A stretch of 64,000 nt of DNA from positions 1,903,501-1,967,500 of the forward strand of contig CP029329.1 of the NCBI GenBank assembly GCA_003129525.1, in the 5' to 3' direction. This document shows, piece after piece, positions 36,771 to 44,339 of this stretch (position 1 is its first letter; each line of letters begins with the position of its first letter). Made by a program: the position numbers and the translations under genes. The notes under the pieces were generated by a model. The model searched no databases and was not told the origin of the DNA. It worked only from the letters and a program-made list of their open reading frames with translations. The DNA is from Clostridium beijerinckii. Its GTDB lineage: Bacteria > Bacillota > Clostridia > Clostridiales > Clostridiaceae.

Positions 36771-36852
36771 CATTGTGACCCCTGAGGTTATAAGTTCAAC
36801 TAAGATTCAGATGGGGAGCAAACCCCATCTGAAATCAAGTTTCACTTGATTT
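36771..36852 (-). ncRNA. Structured RNA-like repeat, copy D (5' part only)
   Basis: Read on the minus strand: ATCAAGTGAAACTTGAT hairpin, then CAGATGGGG/CCCCATCTG hairpin, then CTTAGTTGAACTTATAACC. It is identical to copy A across a 27-nt block that follows, then diverges where A continues with its 3' domain. It begins immediately after the end of the broken XRE gene. Confidence 0.6.
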
Positions 36853-36856
36853 TATG

Positions 36857-37173
36857 CATCTAATAAATTCCATTTCTAAAACTGTATCTATAGTATGTTT
36901 ACCAAGATAATCTAAAGATCTATATTTATTTAAAGTATTTATTTCATCATCAGATAGATGAATTTCTTGTTTTTATTTCCATCCCATTAAATAAGTAGGG
37001 GTTGTACCTAAAATATCTGAAAGCTTTTCAACTTTTTCAAAAGGGACATTTGATATTACACCACTTTCATATCTTTGAAGTGTTGGTTTGCTTATGCCTA
37101 ATTTATTTGAAACTTATTCTAATGTAAGATTTAATTCTAAACGCCTAGTCTTAATATTTTCTTTAAAGCTCAT
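36857..37173 (-). pseudogene. XRE-family repressor with two in-frame stops
   Basis: Minus-strand frame from ATG at 37173: MSFKENIKTRRLELNLTLE, TAA, VSNKLGISKPTLQRYESGVI then FEKVEKLSDILGTTPTYLMG and a second TAA before KQEIHLSDDEINTLNKYRSL. This is a phage/plasmid-type Cro/CI helix-turn-helix repressor with a C-terminal region. Both stops could arise by one change from GAA. It stands at the outer edge of the left hairpin arm and may be the former regulator of that element. Confidence 0.8.
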
Positions 37174-38102
37174 TTTATCACCCTTTAACATTATAATGAT
37201 TTAATTATATCACCAAAATTCAAGGAAGATATTAATATACTTCAAGCATAAGTGTTGGTGCGATTCAAAGTACCTCTACAGTTAAATCTATACACTTCGC
37301 ATATAGTGCATTCAGCTTGAACTAATTAATATCTTTAGATTAAATTCGCTATGCTCAAGATTAATGTTTCTCTCATCAGGTGTATGGGATGGGCTTAATG
37401 TTTTTTAAACTCTAAGAGCAGGAAACAATCAATATGTCATACTCTTTCGCCCTGCTCCAGAGTATGACATTGATACTTTCCTTTAGTGAATGTTCCTGGT
37501 GTAGTTAGAGCCTTCAAGGCAAGCTTCAAGGCTAAAGTTAATGTTTCTCTCATCCAAAGGAAGCTAATTACAAGCTATCTTCATAAATTGTGCTAATTAT
37601 AAAAATTGAAATTTAGATAGCTTATACTTAGCGTTGAATGTGTTTGACTGCGGCAGCAAGGAAGTAATAGGCTACGCCTATAAATTATAACTCGCTACGC
37701 TCACACAAAAGGAAGGCTTGAAGCTACGCTCCAAGTTCTATTACAAAAAATAGATGTTTGGTGACCGATGCTATACGTTTGGTGTTCAATTATCTATATT
37801 CTGTGAACGATATTAATTTAATGTTTTTCTTTACAGCATTATAAATATAAGTTGGTTTGTATTCTGGTATACGTAATTTTTAAAGGACAGGCTTTTTTCT
37901 TCTTTATCTTAATAGAATAGTTCTATTTGAAATCAGAAATTGATGTTAATCACAATTTTTTGCACACTCAAAGTATAGAGTCAGTTTGTTTAGGTGCTCC
38001 CTTTCGGGATTGCGTGGTTGCATCCACATTTTGTGGATTGTGGCGTATCCGCGGTCGGTGTAGTCCGGGGGCTTGTACTAGCAATCAAGATTGCAGGTAC
38101 AT

Positions 38103-38162
38103 CTTGTATAAGCTAGCGGCTTGTCCCATCTGCGATTGGGACAGGCTACTAGCTTACACAAG
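38103..38162 (+). repeat. 60-nt hairpin in the left arm
   Basis: CTTGTATAAGCTAG..GC.TGTCCCA pairs with TGGGACA.GC..CTAGCTTACACAAG around a TCTGCGAT loop, about 23 pairs with few mismatches. No T run follows, so it is not a standard terminator. The arm contains the GGACAGGC-type tag that recurs across the element. Confidence 0.8.
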
Positions 38163-38459
38163 AGCGCCCCAAGATAGCCAGTACACTTCGAGAAATAAAT
38201 CGTTGTTGCGAGAATGTCCAAGCTAAAATAATTAAGGCTTATGGTAAATTCGAGTTGTGTATGTTTTGAAAGTATATGAAATGTATAGTTTTATGCTTTA
38301 TATTTCAGCTAGAACACTTGCGCAAAACTTTATTTCTCTAAATGTACAGGCTATCTGTCAGAGATTGTGTTTTTATGAAGCACAAGGCTTATTTTAGGTA
38401 TATAGCTGATTTAGGTGCATGGGGGAGTTCTGGAATTTGAGATAGAAGGTCAGTAAACT

Positions 38460-38725
38460 GACAAGGGAAGGGCGCCTTGGACATGCCATCATCATGCTAT
38501 TAGTAAGTTTAGTGAAGGATGATGGCATGCCCACAATGTACAGGCTTACCTGCTAGTCCTTTTTAGTGATGGCGTTATTTCCGCTTCATAAATCCAATCA
38601 ATAAAAATAATTAAATCTTATATTACAGGGAAATTATTTTTATTGATACGATTTCTTCAGCTCCAATAACACTCATCACTAAAAAGGACAGGCAGAAAAG
38701 CCAGTACATTGACGGCGCCCCTTTG
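38460..38725 (+). repeat. Three-way-junction fold in the left arm
   Basis: Outer stem GGGCGCC (38470-38476) with GGCGCCC (38714-38720). Inside, ATGCCATCAT/ATGATGGCAT (38483-38528) makes one hairpin, and ATGTAC.GGCTT..CTGC..GTCC (38536-38558) pairs with GGAC..GCAG...AGCC.GTACAT (38686-38709) as the base of a hairpin 174 nt long. Further in, CTTTTTAGTGATG pairs with CATCACTAAAAAG-like bases, and ATCAATAAAAATAATT with AATTATTTTTATTGAT. The right arm holds the same plan at 44340-44640 with altered pairs. Confidence 0.75.
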
Positions 38726-38989
38726 CTCAAAACGAAAGATTGTGTATAGGAAAGTTTTGTAAACAAAATCATATTGGATATAAAAATAAATGATGTTACT
38801 ACATAGTTTGCAAGAGAATATGGTAGCAAATTAAAGAAAGTGTTCTTTTGAAAATTGAATAGTGTGATTTTTACAGAATATGCTATAATTTATTCAAGAA
38901 AGTATACTGTAGCGAAATAGAAGATCATTGAAAGGGTTAATATATAAGTTATATATATAAAAGCATGGTAAAAGGAGTGGAAGAAAATA

Positions 38990-40039
38990 ATGGTATTGTC
39001 ATTAGAGCACGTGTTTGAATTTTTAATAAAAGATTTATTCATGTATTATGGATATGCTGTAGAAAATGAAAATACAATAATCAAAAATAGTAAAAGCCAT
39101 AGAGCTGATTTAATTATTTCAAGTAACAAATCTGAAAAATGTATTGTTGAAATAAAAATGTATATAACAAGAAAAGCAGATTATGGAATACTGAAACAAG
39201 CAGCATTGCAGTTGAAATTCTATGGTGAGATATACAATATTAAGAGGCAATTGCTAATTGTAGGGTCTCCAATAGATGAGAAGTTAAAAGTAAATTTAGA
39301 AGAGGAATTTCAAATAAAAATCTATGATAGCAAGAATTTAATGTTTCTATCTAAAGTAGATGATAGTCTATATATGAGATTTAAAGGGATAATGAGCAAT
39401 ACCTTGGATGGAATTTATATACCTGAAGAGATGAGTGAAACGAAAATTGAAACATTATTTGAAGAGAGAAAAGAGCGGAAAACTAATATTGTGTATAAGA
39501 GATCAGGAGAAGGAGAAGAGTTTTTACGAGAACTTGATAATATAAAGCCCGGTAGAGAAGATTTCTTAAAATATGAAAAAAAGTGCACAGATATTTTGAA
39601 ATATCTTTTTTTAGAAAACTTGAATGGTTGGAACGAGCAATTAAGAACAGATGATGAGCTTAATCGTTTTGATTTAATATGTAGAGTAAAGCAGGGAAAT
39701 GAGTTTTGGGAACTTTTAATAAATGAATTTAAATCGAGATATGTAGTGTTTGAATTTAAGAATTATGCTAAACAAATTAATCAGACTCAAATTTACACGA
39801 CCGAAAAATATTTATTTCAAACTGCTTTAAGGAATGTAGGATTTATAATTTCAAGAGAAGGTGCGAGTGTAAATGCAGTTAAATCTGCAAAAGGTATTTT
39901 GAGGGAAACTGGAAAATTAATAGTGAATTTAACTAGTAATGATTTGAGGAAAATGTTAGAAATGAAGGATTCTGGTAATGAACCTTCAGATTATTTGTTT
40001 AGCATAGTAGACAAATTTCTATTAGAGTTAGAAAAATAA
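38990..40039 (+). CDS. Double PD-(D/E)XK nuclease-like protein
   Basis: A 349-residue cytosolic protein with two restriction-endonuclease-like domains. Domain 1: D40 in SHRADLIISS and E54-x-K56 in CIVEIKMY. Domain 2: D228 in NRFDLICRVK and E255-x-K257 in YVVFEFKNYA, followed by QTQIYTTEKYLFQTALRNVG, a conserved helix of such proteins. It probably cuts DNA, as in defence or anti-plasmid systems; no methyltransferase is nearby. AAAGGAG precedes the ATG. It opens the cassette between the hairpin arms and is followed by a membrane protein and ArdA. Confidence 0.75.
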   Translation: MVLSLEHVFEFLIKDLFMYYGYAVENENTIIKNSKSHRADLIISSNKSEKCIVEIKMYITRKADYGILKQAALQLKFYGEIYNIKRQLLIVGSPIDEKLKVNLEEEFQIKIYDSKNLMFLSKVDDSLYMRFKGIMSNTLDGIYIPEEMSETKIETLFEERKERKTNIVYKRSGEGEEFLRELDNIKPGREDFLKYEKKCTDILKYLFLENLNGWNEQLRTDDELNRFDLICRVKQGNEFWELLINEFKSRYVVFEFKNYAKQINQTQIYTTEKYLFQTALRNVGFIISREGASVNAVKSAKGILRETGKLIVNLTSNDLRKMLEMKDSGNEPSDYLFSIVDKFLLELEK

Positions 40040-40345
40040 ATAATAGATATAAATATATCATTATTCAGAAATGGATTTGATAATTTCTTACTCACAATAC
40101 AATTTTATGATTGATGAAAGCAGTATTACATATGATCTTGTTTTTTTAGAACTAGGTATAAATATTCTAGAGAAAATACATATTTTAGTGTACAGTTTGG
40201 GGTGTAAGTTTAAAACATATGAATATATGAACTTGGTAAGTTTTATAACTTAACTTTTCCAAAGCCTGTATTTAGTGATATAATGAGTAATTAGTAAATA
40301 AAATTGTGTACAAGTAAGTATGCGATTTAGAAAGTTGTGATACAT

Positions 40346-41110
40346 ATGAGTCTTCTTATGTCAGGAGTTATGGATAGTGCACTGTCAGATATTATGATTA
40401 CTGGAGCAAAAGGGTTAAAGAAGAGGCCTAAAGAAAGAAAAATTGCTTTGATTTTATCTGGTATATGTATGATATTGGCAATTGCTGGTCTGGCGTTGAA
40501 TGAATTTTTTTTCAGAAATAATAGTATGGCTTCAGGATTCCTTATTATACTAGTCCCTTCTGCTTTGACTTGTTTAGTTTCTATTATGTCTTATTTGGTT
40601 GATGATTCAAGAACTTTTGTTGAAGAATTGGCAAAATTTGCTGAAGAGCGAGAGGAACTAAATGAAAAGATAAAAAAAGAAAATAATGTTATGGATGTTA
40701 TTAAGGTTAATTTGAACCAATTGAATGAATACTACACTATAAATAAGGTACAAGCTAGGAGAAGTTATTCGTTTAGTATAACTATGATAGTTACTGGTTT
40801 TATCGTACTAATTGCAGGTATTGTTCTTTGCTTTTATGGGAAATTAGGGTTAAATATCACTATATTATCAAGTCTATCAGGTTTGATTGGAGAATTTATT
40901 GGTGCAACTTCTTTGTTGCTATATAAAGAAAGTACAAAGCAAATACAATTGTTTTTTGATAAGTTGTCATATTTACAACATATTATGCTTTCAGTAGAAT
41001 TGGCTGAAAGATTAGATGATAGCAAAAAACAAGAGCAAATTTCAGTAATTATATCCTCACTTATAGAAAATAAAACTAAGTCATTGAGTATAAGTAATAA
41101 AGATAAATGA
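40346..41110 (+). CDS. TRADD-N-associated-type membrane protein
   Basis: A 254-residue protein with two pairs of membrane helices (IALILSGICMILAIAGLAL, FLIILVPSALTCLVSIMSYL, then ITMIVTGFIVLIAGIVLCFY and LSSLSGLIGEFIGATSLLLY) separated by a charged helix (VEELAKFAEEREELNEKIKK). LNEYYTINKVQARRSYSFSI and IGEFIGATSLLLYKESTKQI match the membrane domain found beside TRADD-N-like signalling domains in bacterial conflict proteins. The N-terminal signalling part is short or absent. The ATG at 40346 is chosen over the GTG at 40337; the ribosome site is weak. Probably the membrane partner of the nuclease. Confidence 0.7.
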   Translation: MSLLMSGVMDSALSDIMITGAKGLKKRPKERKIALILSGICMILAIAGLALNEFFFRNNSMASGFLIILVPSALTCLVSIMSYLVDDSRTFVEELAKFAEEREELNEKIKKENNVMDVIKVNLNQLNEYYTINKVQARRSYSFSITMIVTGFIVLIAGIVLCFYGKLGLNITILSSLSGLIGEFIGATSLLLYKESTKQIQLFFDKLSYLQHIMLSVELAERLDDSKKQEQISVIISSLIENKTKSLSISNKDK

Positions 41111-41315
41111 ATAAAAGTACTGCATTTTTACAGTGAATTTACGGTACTATTTTTCTACATAATAGTAAATTTAAGTGTAGATAATGCAAATTGTATTCCA
41201 AAGATAATATTTTTTACTATGTCACATGATTGACATGTTTATCCTGTACTATAAGGAGTATAAAGTAGTTAAAACATTATTTACCCCTTATTAAATATAG
41301 TTATTAACCAGTTTT

Positions 41316-41356
41316 AAGAATGATCTATTAATCCCCTAATAGGTCATTCTTTTTTT
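41316..41356 (+). terminator. Rho-independent terminator
   Basis: AAGAATGA.CTATTA and TAATAG.TCATTCTT form the stem, followed by seven T. A weaker hairpin (AAAAGTAC/GTACTATTTTT, 41113-41155) lies right after the membrane-protein stop. Confidence 0.8.
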
Positions 41357-41405
41357 ACGTAGAATTATACTAGATTTATGGTATAGGCTAATACCAATAA
41401 GGAAA

Positions 41406-41622
41406 TTTTAGACAAGCTCTATACTATAGAATAGGTTGTAATAGATGTATTTTACTGAATAGAAGAATAGTATATAATCTTAGTTTTAATGATAGAGCTT
41501 ATCTAAAATATTGTTTTTTGGGGCAGCAATTATACCAATAGAAAATAAATATAGTAAAGGGGTCGCTGCGCTCACCCTTGACAATATTTATTTTCTATGG
41601 AGCTTGGTATTTGCCAAAAAAA
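41406..41622 (+). repeat. Internal hairpin pair of the same type as the arms
   Basis: TTTTAGACAAGCTCTAT (41406-41422) pairs with ATAGAGCTTATCTAAAA (41492-41508), with one mismatch. Next, ATACCAATAGAAAATAAATA (from 41532) pairs with the ATATTTATTTTCTAT..TTGGTAT stretch (41584-41610); TTTTTTGG and CCAAAAAAA extend it, and the tip is a GC-rich GGG-TCGCTGCGCTCA-CCC. A GGCTTGTCC tag follows at 41630. No gene. Confidence 0.7.
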
Positions 41623-41790
41623 CATCAGAGGCTTGTCCCATAATTTTGGTAGTTAATTCTGCAGGTTGTGTAGATTTGGAATTTTCAGTTTTGGTTTAGG
41701 TGAATATTTGATTATAGTAATGATTAATATTAAGATAGTATTTGACATGAAGCAAGTATATGTGAGTGGAGAGGTAGGACCTCTCCAGTA

Positions 41791-41961
41791 TTATTTAAAT
41801 TCCAGTTGTTTTGGTTGTGTTTCAAGAAAATGTTCATATTTCTCTTGATAATAGATAACAACTTTTCTTTGTGCTTCATATGGTAAGGTGCTTAAAAGGT
41901 AATCATATTGTGCTCTTGAAGTGAAACCTTCACTTTTTTTTAGCCATGTTGTGTATGTCAT
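41791..41961 (-). CDS. Small protein, 56 aa (paralogue 1)
   Basis: Minus-strand frame MTYTTWLKKSEGFTSRAQYD followed by YLLSTLPYEAQRKVVIYYQE and KYEHFLETQPKQLEFK. AAAGGAT precedes the ATG. Its neighbour at 42033-42206 shares the same plan (F/T-x-x-W-L at the start, A-Q-Y-x-Y-x-L-S in the middle, Y-Y-x-E-K-Y-x-x-F-L at the end), so both are real genes. It is acidic-basic mixed, helical, with no membrane segment. Function not recognised. Confidence 0.65.
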   Translation of the reverse strand: MTYTTWLKKSEGFTSRAQYDYLLSTLPYEAQRKVVIYYQEKYEHFLETQPKQLEFK

Positions 41962-42032
41962 GTGATTGGATCCTTTCTTATGCTAATATTTATATTATTC
42001 TTGAGCTTAGAAGAGGAATGGGAATAGTGCCC

Positions 42033-42206
42033 CTAATCCCATTGAGTTTGCAAATATTTTAGAAAATATTGATATTTTTCACGATAATATAAGTTTGTAT
42101 TTTTAGCATCTTCTTTTGACATAATGGACAACCAATAGTGGTATTGAGCATATGAATTAAAAGTTTCTTTAGTATTAAGCCATTTAGTAAATGAAAATTT
42201 TCTCAT
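42033..42206 (-). CDS. Small protein, 57 aa (paralogue 2)
   Basis: Minus-strand frame MRKFSFTKWLNTKETFNSYA followed by QYHYWLSIMSKEDAKNTNLY and YREKYQYFLKYLQTQWD. AAAGGA precedes the ATG. It lies 71 bp upstream of its paralogue on the same strand; the two differ at more than half the positions but keep aromatic residues and the YREKY/YQEKY end. Strong divergence with kept pattern indicates selection. Function not recognised. Confidence 0.65.
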   Translation of the reverse strand: MRKFSFTKWLNTKETFNSYAQYHYWLSIMSKEDAKNTNLYYREKYQYFLKYLQTQWD

Positions 42207-42378
42207 GTGTTTCTCAAATCCTTTCTGTATTTCCTTATTAATCTTTATATTATAAGTATGCCCAAAATACGAACGAATATTCTATATTGCTTGTACCTAA
42301 ATGTATAAGTTTTAATATAGAGAAATGTATAAAATTTCAAATATTGGACACAATATTTGACAGAGAAGGAGTGAGGAA

Positions 42379-42546
42379 ATGATGGAGAATAAGCAGAAAC
42401 CAAGAATTATAAAACCACCAATAAAGCAAGTCCATTTGGAATGTGATATGGCATTATATAAGAAGTTCGAAGCATATTGTCATAGAAATGGAAAGAGCGT
42501 AAGTGCTTCATTAAGAGCATATATAAAAATGTGTGTTGACGAATAA
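42379..42546 (+). CDS. Ribbon-helix-helix (CopG-like) protein, 55 aa
   Basis: MMENKQKPRIIKPPIKQVHL, then ECDMALYKKFEAYCHRNGKS and VSASLRAYIKMCVDE. KQVHLECDMALYKKFEAYCH fits the strand and first helix, and the Gly-Lys-Ser turn and SASLRAYIKM the second helix, of small RHH repressors common on plasmids. GGAG and GAGG lie upstream of the ATG. It is divergent from the small paralogue pair and may regulate them. A terminator follows at 42558. Confidence 0.65.
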   Translation: MMENKQKPRIIKPPIKQVHLECDMALYKKFEAYCHRNGKSVSASLRAYIKMCVDE

Positions 42547-42557
42547 AGAGAATGTTT

Positions 42558-42586
42558 AAAGTACCTAAGAGAAGGTACTTTTTTTG
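42558..42586 (+). terminator. Rho-independent terminator
   Basis: AAAGTACCT and AGGTACTT form the stem, followed by a T run, just after the RHH gene. Confidence 0.85.
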
Positions 42587-42663
42587 TACAGAAAAATGTA
42601 TTAAAATTCTAGAAATGGGCAAAATATAAATAGGGGGGAGGGAATGAAAGGAAGGTTGTACAA

Positions 42664-43017
42664 ATGGATAGAAGAAAATATCAAACTAAGACATTAATTG
42701 CAGAATATCATTATTTAACAGAGCTTGAGGAGTTTAGATTTTCTGAATTTGCTTACAGATTGAAAGATGATTCAATAGTTATTGAATATGATGGAAAGCC
42801 CCTTAGTCTATATGGTTTAAAATTGGGTTTTAGTAAGAATGTAGGCAGAAAAGGAATTTATAATATTTCAAATTGTGAGTATGAATCATGGAAAGTTGTT
42901 GCAAAAATGCGAGATAACAGTTCTTTCATTGATTGGGAAAAAGAAATGAATGAACAATTTGAGGATGAACATGAAAACGTGCTAAAGTGCGTTGGTGAAA
43001 ATGAATTACCATATTAA
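42664..43017 (+). CDS. Hypothetical protein, 117 aa
   Basis: Not recognised. The sequence (RRKYQTKTLIAEYHYLTELE, YRLKDDSIVIEYDGKPLSLY, FSKNVGRKGIYNISNCEYES) alternates strands and turns and is acidic at the end. No signal or membrane segment. AAAGGA precedes the ATG. It leads the group 42664-44011 that contains ArdA, so an antirestriction or plasmid-accessory role is possible. A GGGGGC-GAAA-GCCCCC hairpin follows at 43025-43041. Confidence 0.6.
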   Translation: MDRRKYQTKTLIAEYHYLTELEEFRFSEFAYRLKDDSIVIEYDGKPLSLYGLKLGFSKNVGRKGIYNISNCEYESWKVVAKMRDNSSFIDWEKEMNEQFEDEHENVLKCVGENELPY

Positions 43018-43080
43018 ATACATAGGGGGCGAAAGCCCCCAAAGAGTAAAGATTCATGAATATATGATTATAAAGATAGG

Positions 43081-43209
43081 ATGGTACAAATGAGATATAT
43101 TAATATAAATCTAAAAATTATAAGAATAACAATTGAAATCGAAGATAGTTTGCCTAAAAGAATTCATAGGTATGGAAACTATTTTGTTATAAATAATAAC
43201 CCATTTTAG
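43081..43209 (+). CDS. Possible small protein, 42 aa
   Basis: ATGGTACAA at 43081 opens MVQMRYININLKIIRITIEI then EDSLPKRIHRYGNYFVINNN and stops 13 bp before ArdA. The ribosome site is weak. It could be translated ahead of ArdA or be chance; not recognised. Confidence 0.3.
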   Translation: MVQMRYININLKIIRITIEIEDSLPKRIHRYGNYFVINNNPF

Positions 43210-43222
43210 AGAGGATAAAAAC

Positions 43223-43753
43223 ATGATTAATGTATACATAACTAACTTAGGAAAATATAACGAAGGGGATTTAATAGGGAAATGGCTTGAATTACCCGCT
43301 ACTGATGAAGAGATTGAAAATGTACTTAAAGAAATTGGTATTGATGGAGTATTGTATGAAGAATATTTTTTTACAGATTGGGAGGTCATAGATGGAATTG
43401 AAATTAAGGAATATTCATCATTAAAAGAACTTAATGAAATTGCTGGAACTTTAGAAAATTTAAACGAAGTTGATTTGGAAATATGTCAATGTTTAATGAA
43501 AAATGAAAATTGCACACTAGATGAAGCAATGGAGAAAAAAGATAATAGAATTATAATCAATTTAGAAAAAAATACAATGATTGATGAATGCAGTAATTTA
43601 GCATATTCATATATTAATGAAATTTATGGAGATGTAAGTGATTTAAGTAGAGAAACTTTAGAAAGATATTTTGATTTTAAGAGTTTTGGAAGAGATTTAA
43701 GTTATGATTATTTTATTGATTATAACTTAAATATTGCAATAAGTAACAATTAA
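43223..43753 (+). CDS. ardA: ArdA-like antirestriction protein
   Basis: A very acidic 176-residue protein. INVYITNLGKYNEGDLIGKW is the ArdA start; LYEEYFFTDWEVIDGIEIKE and YSSLKELNEIAGTLENL follow as in ArdA domains. ArdA mimics DNA and blocks type I restriction enzymes, protecting incoming plasmids, conjugative elements or phages. The abundance of Asp and Glu and the usual length agree. GAGAGGAT precedes the ATG. Beside a predicted nuclease it suggests that the cassette entered as mobile DNA. Confidence 0.88.
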   Translation: MINVYITNLGKYNEGDLIGKWLELPATDEEIENVLKEIGIDGVLYEEYFFTDWEVIDGIEIKEYSSLKELNEIAGTLENLNEVDLEICQCLMKNENCTLDEAMEKKDNRIIINLEKNTMIDECSNLAYSYINEIYGDVSDLSRETLERYFDFKSFGRDLSYDYFIDYNLNIAISNN

Positions 43754-43801
43754 ATAAAATGGGGGGAAACCAAAAAAGTAAAGGAGCATGGAGCAAACAC
43801 A

Positions 43802-44011
43802 ATGATTAAATGTTACAAGGAAAATTCTAATACCTGGACTGTCTGGAATACATCAAACAATAAAACTGCTGATATTGTAAAGATTGATGAGCATAATGCA
43901 ATTATAAAAATAAAGCAAAAATATAGAGTTGATGTAAAAGGTAATACTTATAGGTCATTAATTCATAATTTCAATACAGCAAAAGGGATAGCCTATAGCC
44001 AAGTCAAATAA
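43802..44011 (+). CDS. Hypothetical protein, 69 aa
   Basis: Not recognised. MIKCYKENSNTWTVWNTSNN, then KTADIVKIDEHNAIIKIKQK and a basic tail. Likely a small beta-rich protein. AAGGAG lies upstream of the ATG. It ends the ArdA group, 48 bp after ArdA, and is followed by hairpin DNA. Confidence 0.5.
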   Translation: MIKCYKENSNTWTVWNTSNNKTADIVKIDEHNAIIKIKQKYRVDVKGNTYRSLIHNFNTAKGIAYSQVK

Positions 44012-44151
44012 CAATGGGAAGAGATTCCCTTGGAATTAAAAGTGGACAAGCCATAATCATAGCGTAGCCAAGCCCACCCACTACCAAATGAAAAACGGTA
44101 CAAGCTTTAAGGAAAGAGCCTGTCCCACCAAGCACCATACTACCACATAGA

Positions 44152-44258
44152 TTTTTTCATATTGACCAGACATATTTATTTAGATTTATAGTCAAGACCA
44201 AAAGAGTAGCGTGTCTTTACTATAAATTTAAATAAATATACCATAAAGTATGAAAAAA
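44152..44258 (+). repeat. 107-nt hairpin inside the right end of the cassette
   Basis: TTTTTTCATA (44152-44161) pairs with TATGAAAAAA (44249-44258), and ATATTTATTTAGATTTATAGT with ACTATAAATTTAAATAAATAT-type bases near the tip, which is GTCAAGAC...GTCTT. GGACAAGCC (44043) and GCCTGTCCC (44109) tags lie upstream. No gene. Confidence 0.7.
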
Positions 44259-44339
44259 CCAATGTTAAAAGATTTTCTCAAGTTTCTGTATGAACATGAA
44301 AAAACCTTAATTAATAAAGAAAATTATGTTAAACAGAGT

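Larger units (their letters stand above)
37220..38730 (+). repeat. Left arm of a large inverted, hairpin-rich element
   Basis: About 1.5 kb of non-coding DNA full of long stems. Read on the plus strand it is collinear with the reverse complement of 44340-45815. Shared landmarks in order: ATTAATATACTTCAAGCA; CAGCTT.A.CTAATTAATATC; GTTAATGTTTCTCTCA; AAACTCTAAG; a hairpin with loop CTGCTCC; a second GTTAATGTTTCTCTCA; CTGCGGCAGCAA; TAAAGGACA; a three-way junction. Hairpins include 37434-37482 (TCATACTCT/AGAGTATGA) and 37568-37637 (AAGCTATCT/AGATAGCTT). No believable gene; the open stretch 37927-38226 is hairpin sequence. Confidence 0.75.

Noticed and set aside
36553..36849. Open stretch of 98 codons after the DHA2 exporter
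   Set aside because: It runs through the terminator at 36702 and structured repeat D; no ribosome site.
37927..38226. Cys-rich open stretch of 99 codons in the left arm
   Set aside because: It is made of hairpin arms (38103-38162) with no ribosome site; the right arm has no matching frame.
37220..38730. CRISPR array or tandem repeats in the arms
   Set aside because: No regularly spaced direct repeats; the repetition is of stems and landmarks, not of a constant unit.
38623..38829. Open stretches in both arms sharing a FCLSF-VMS-IGA string (also 44250-44432)
   Set aside because: The likeness comes from the shared inverted-repeat DNA; starts, lengths and remaining residues do not match.
40071..40253. 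60-codon open stretch between the nuclease and the membrane protein
   Set aside because: No ribosome site and no recognisable pattern; composition is that of AT-rich spacer.
41511..41848. Two overlapping open stretches of about 60 codons
   Set aside because: They lie in the hairpin at 41513-41622 and opposite the small gene at 41791-41961, which has better signals.
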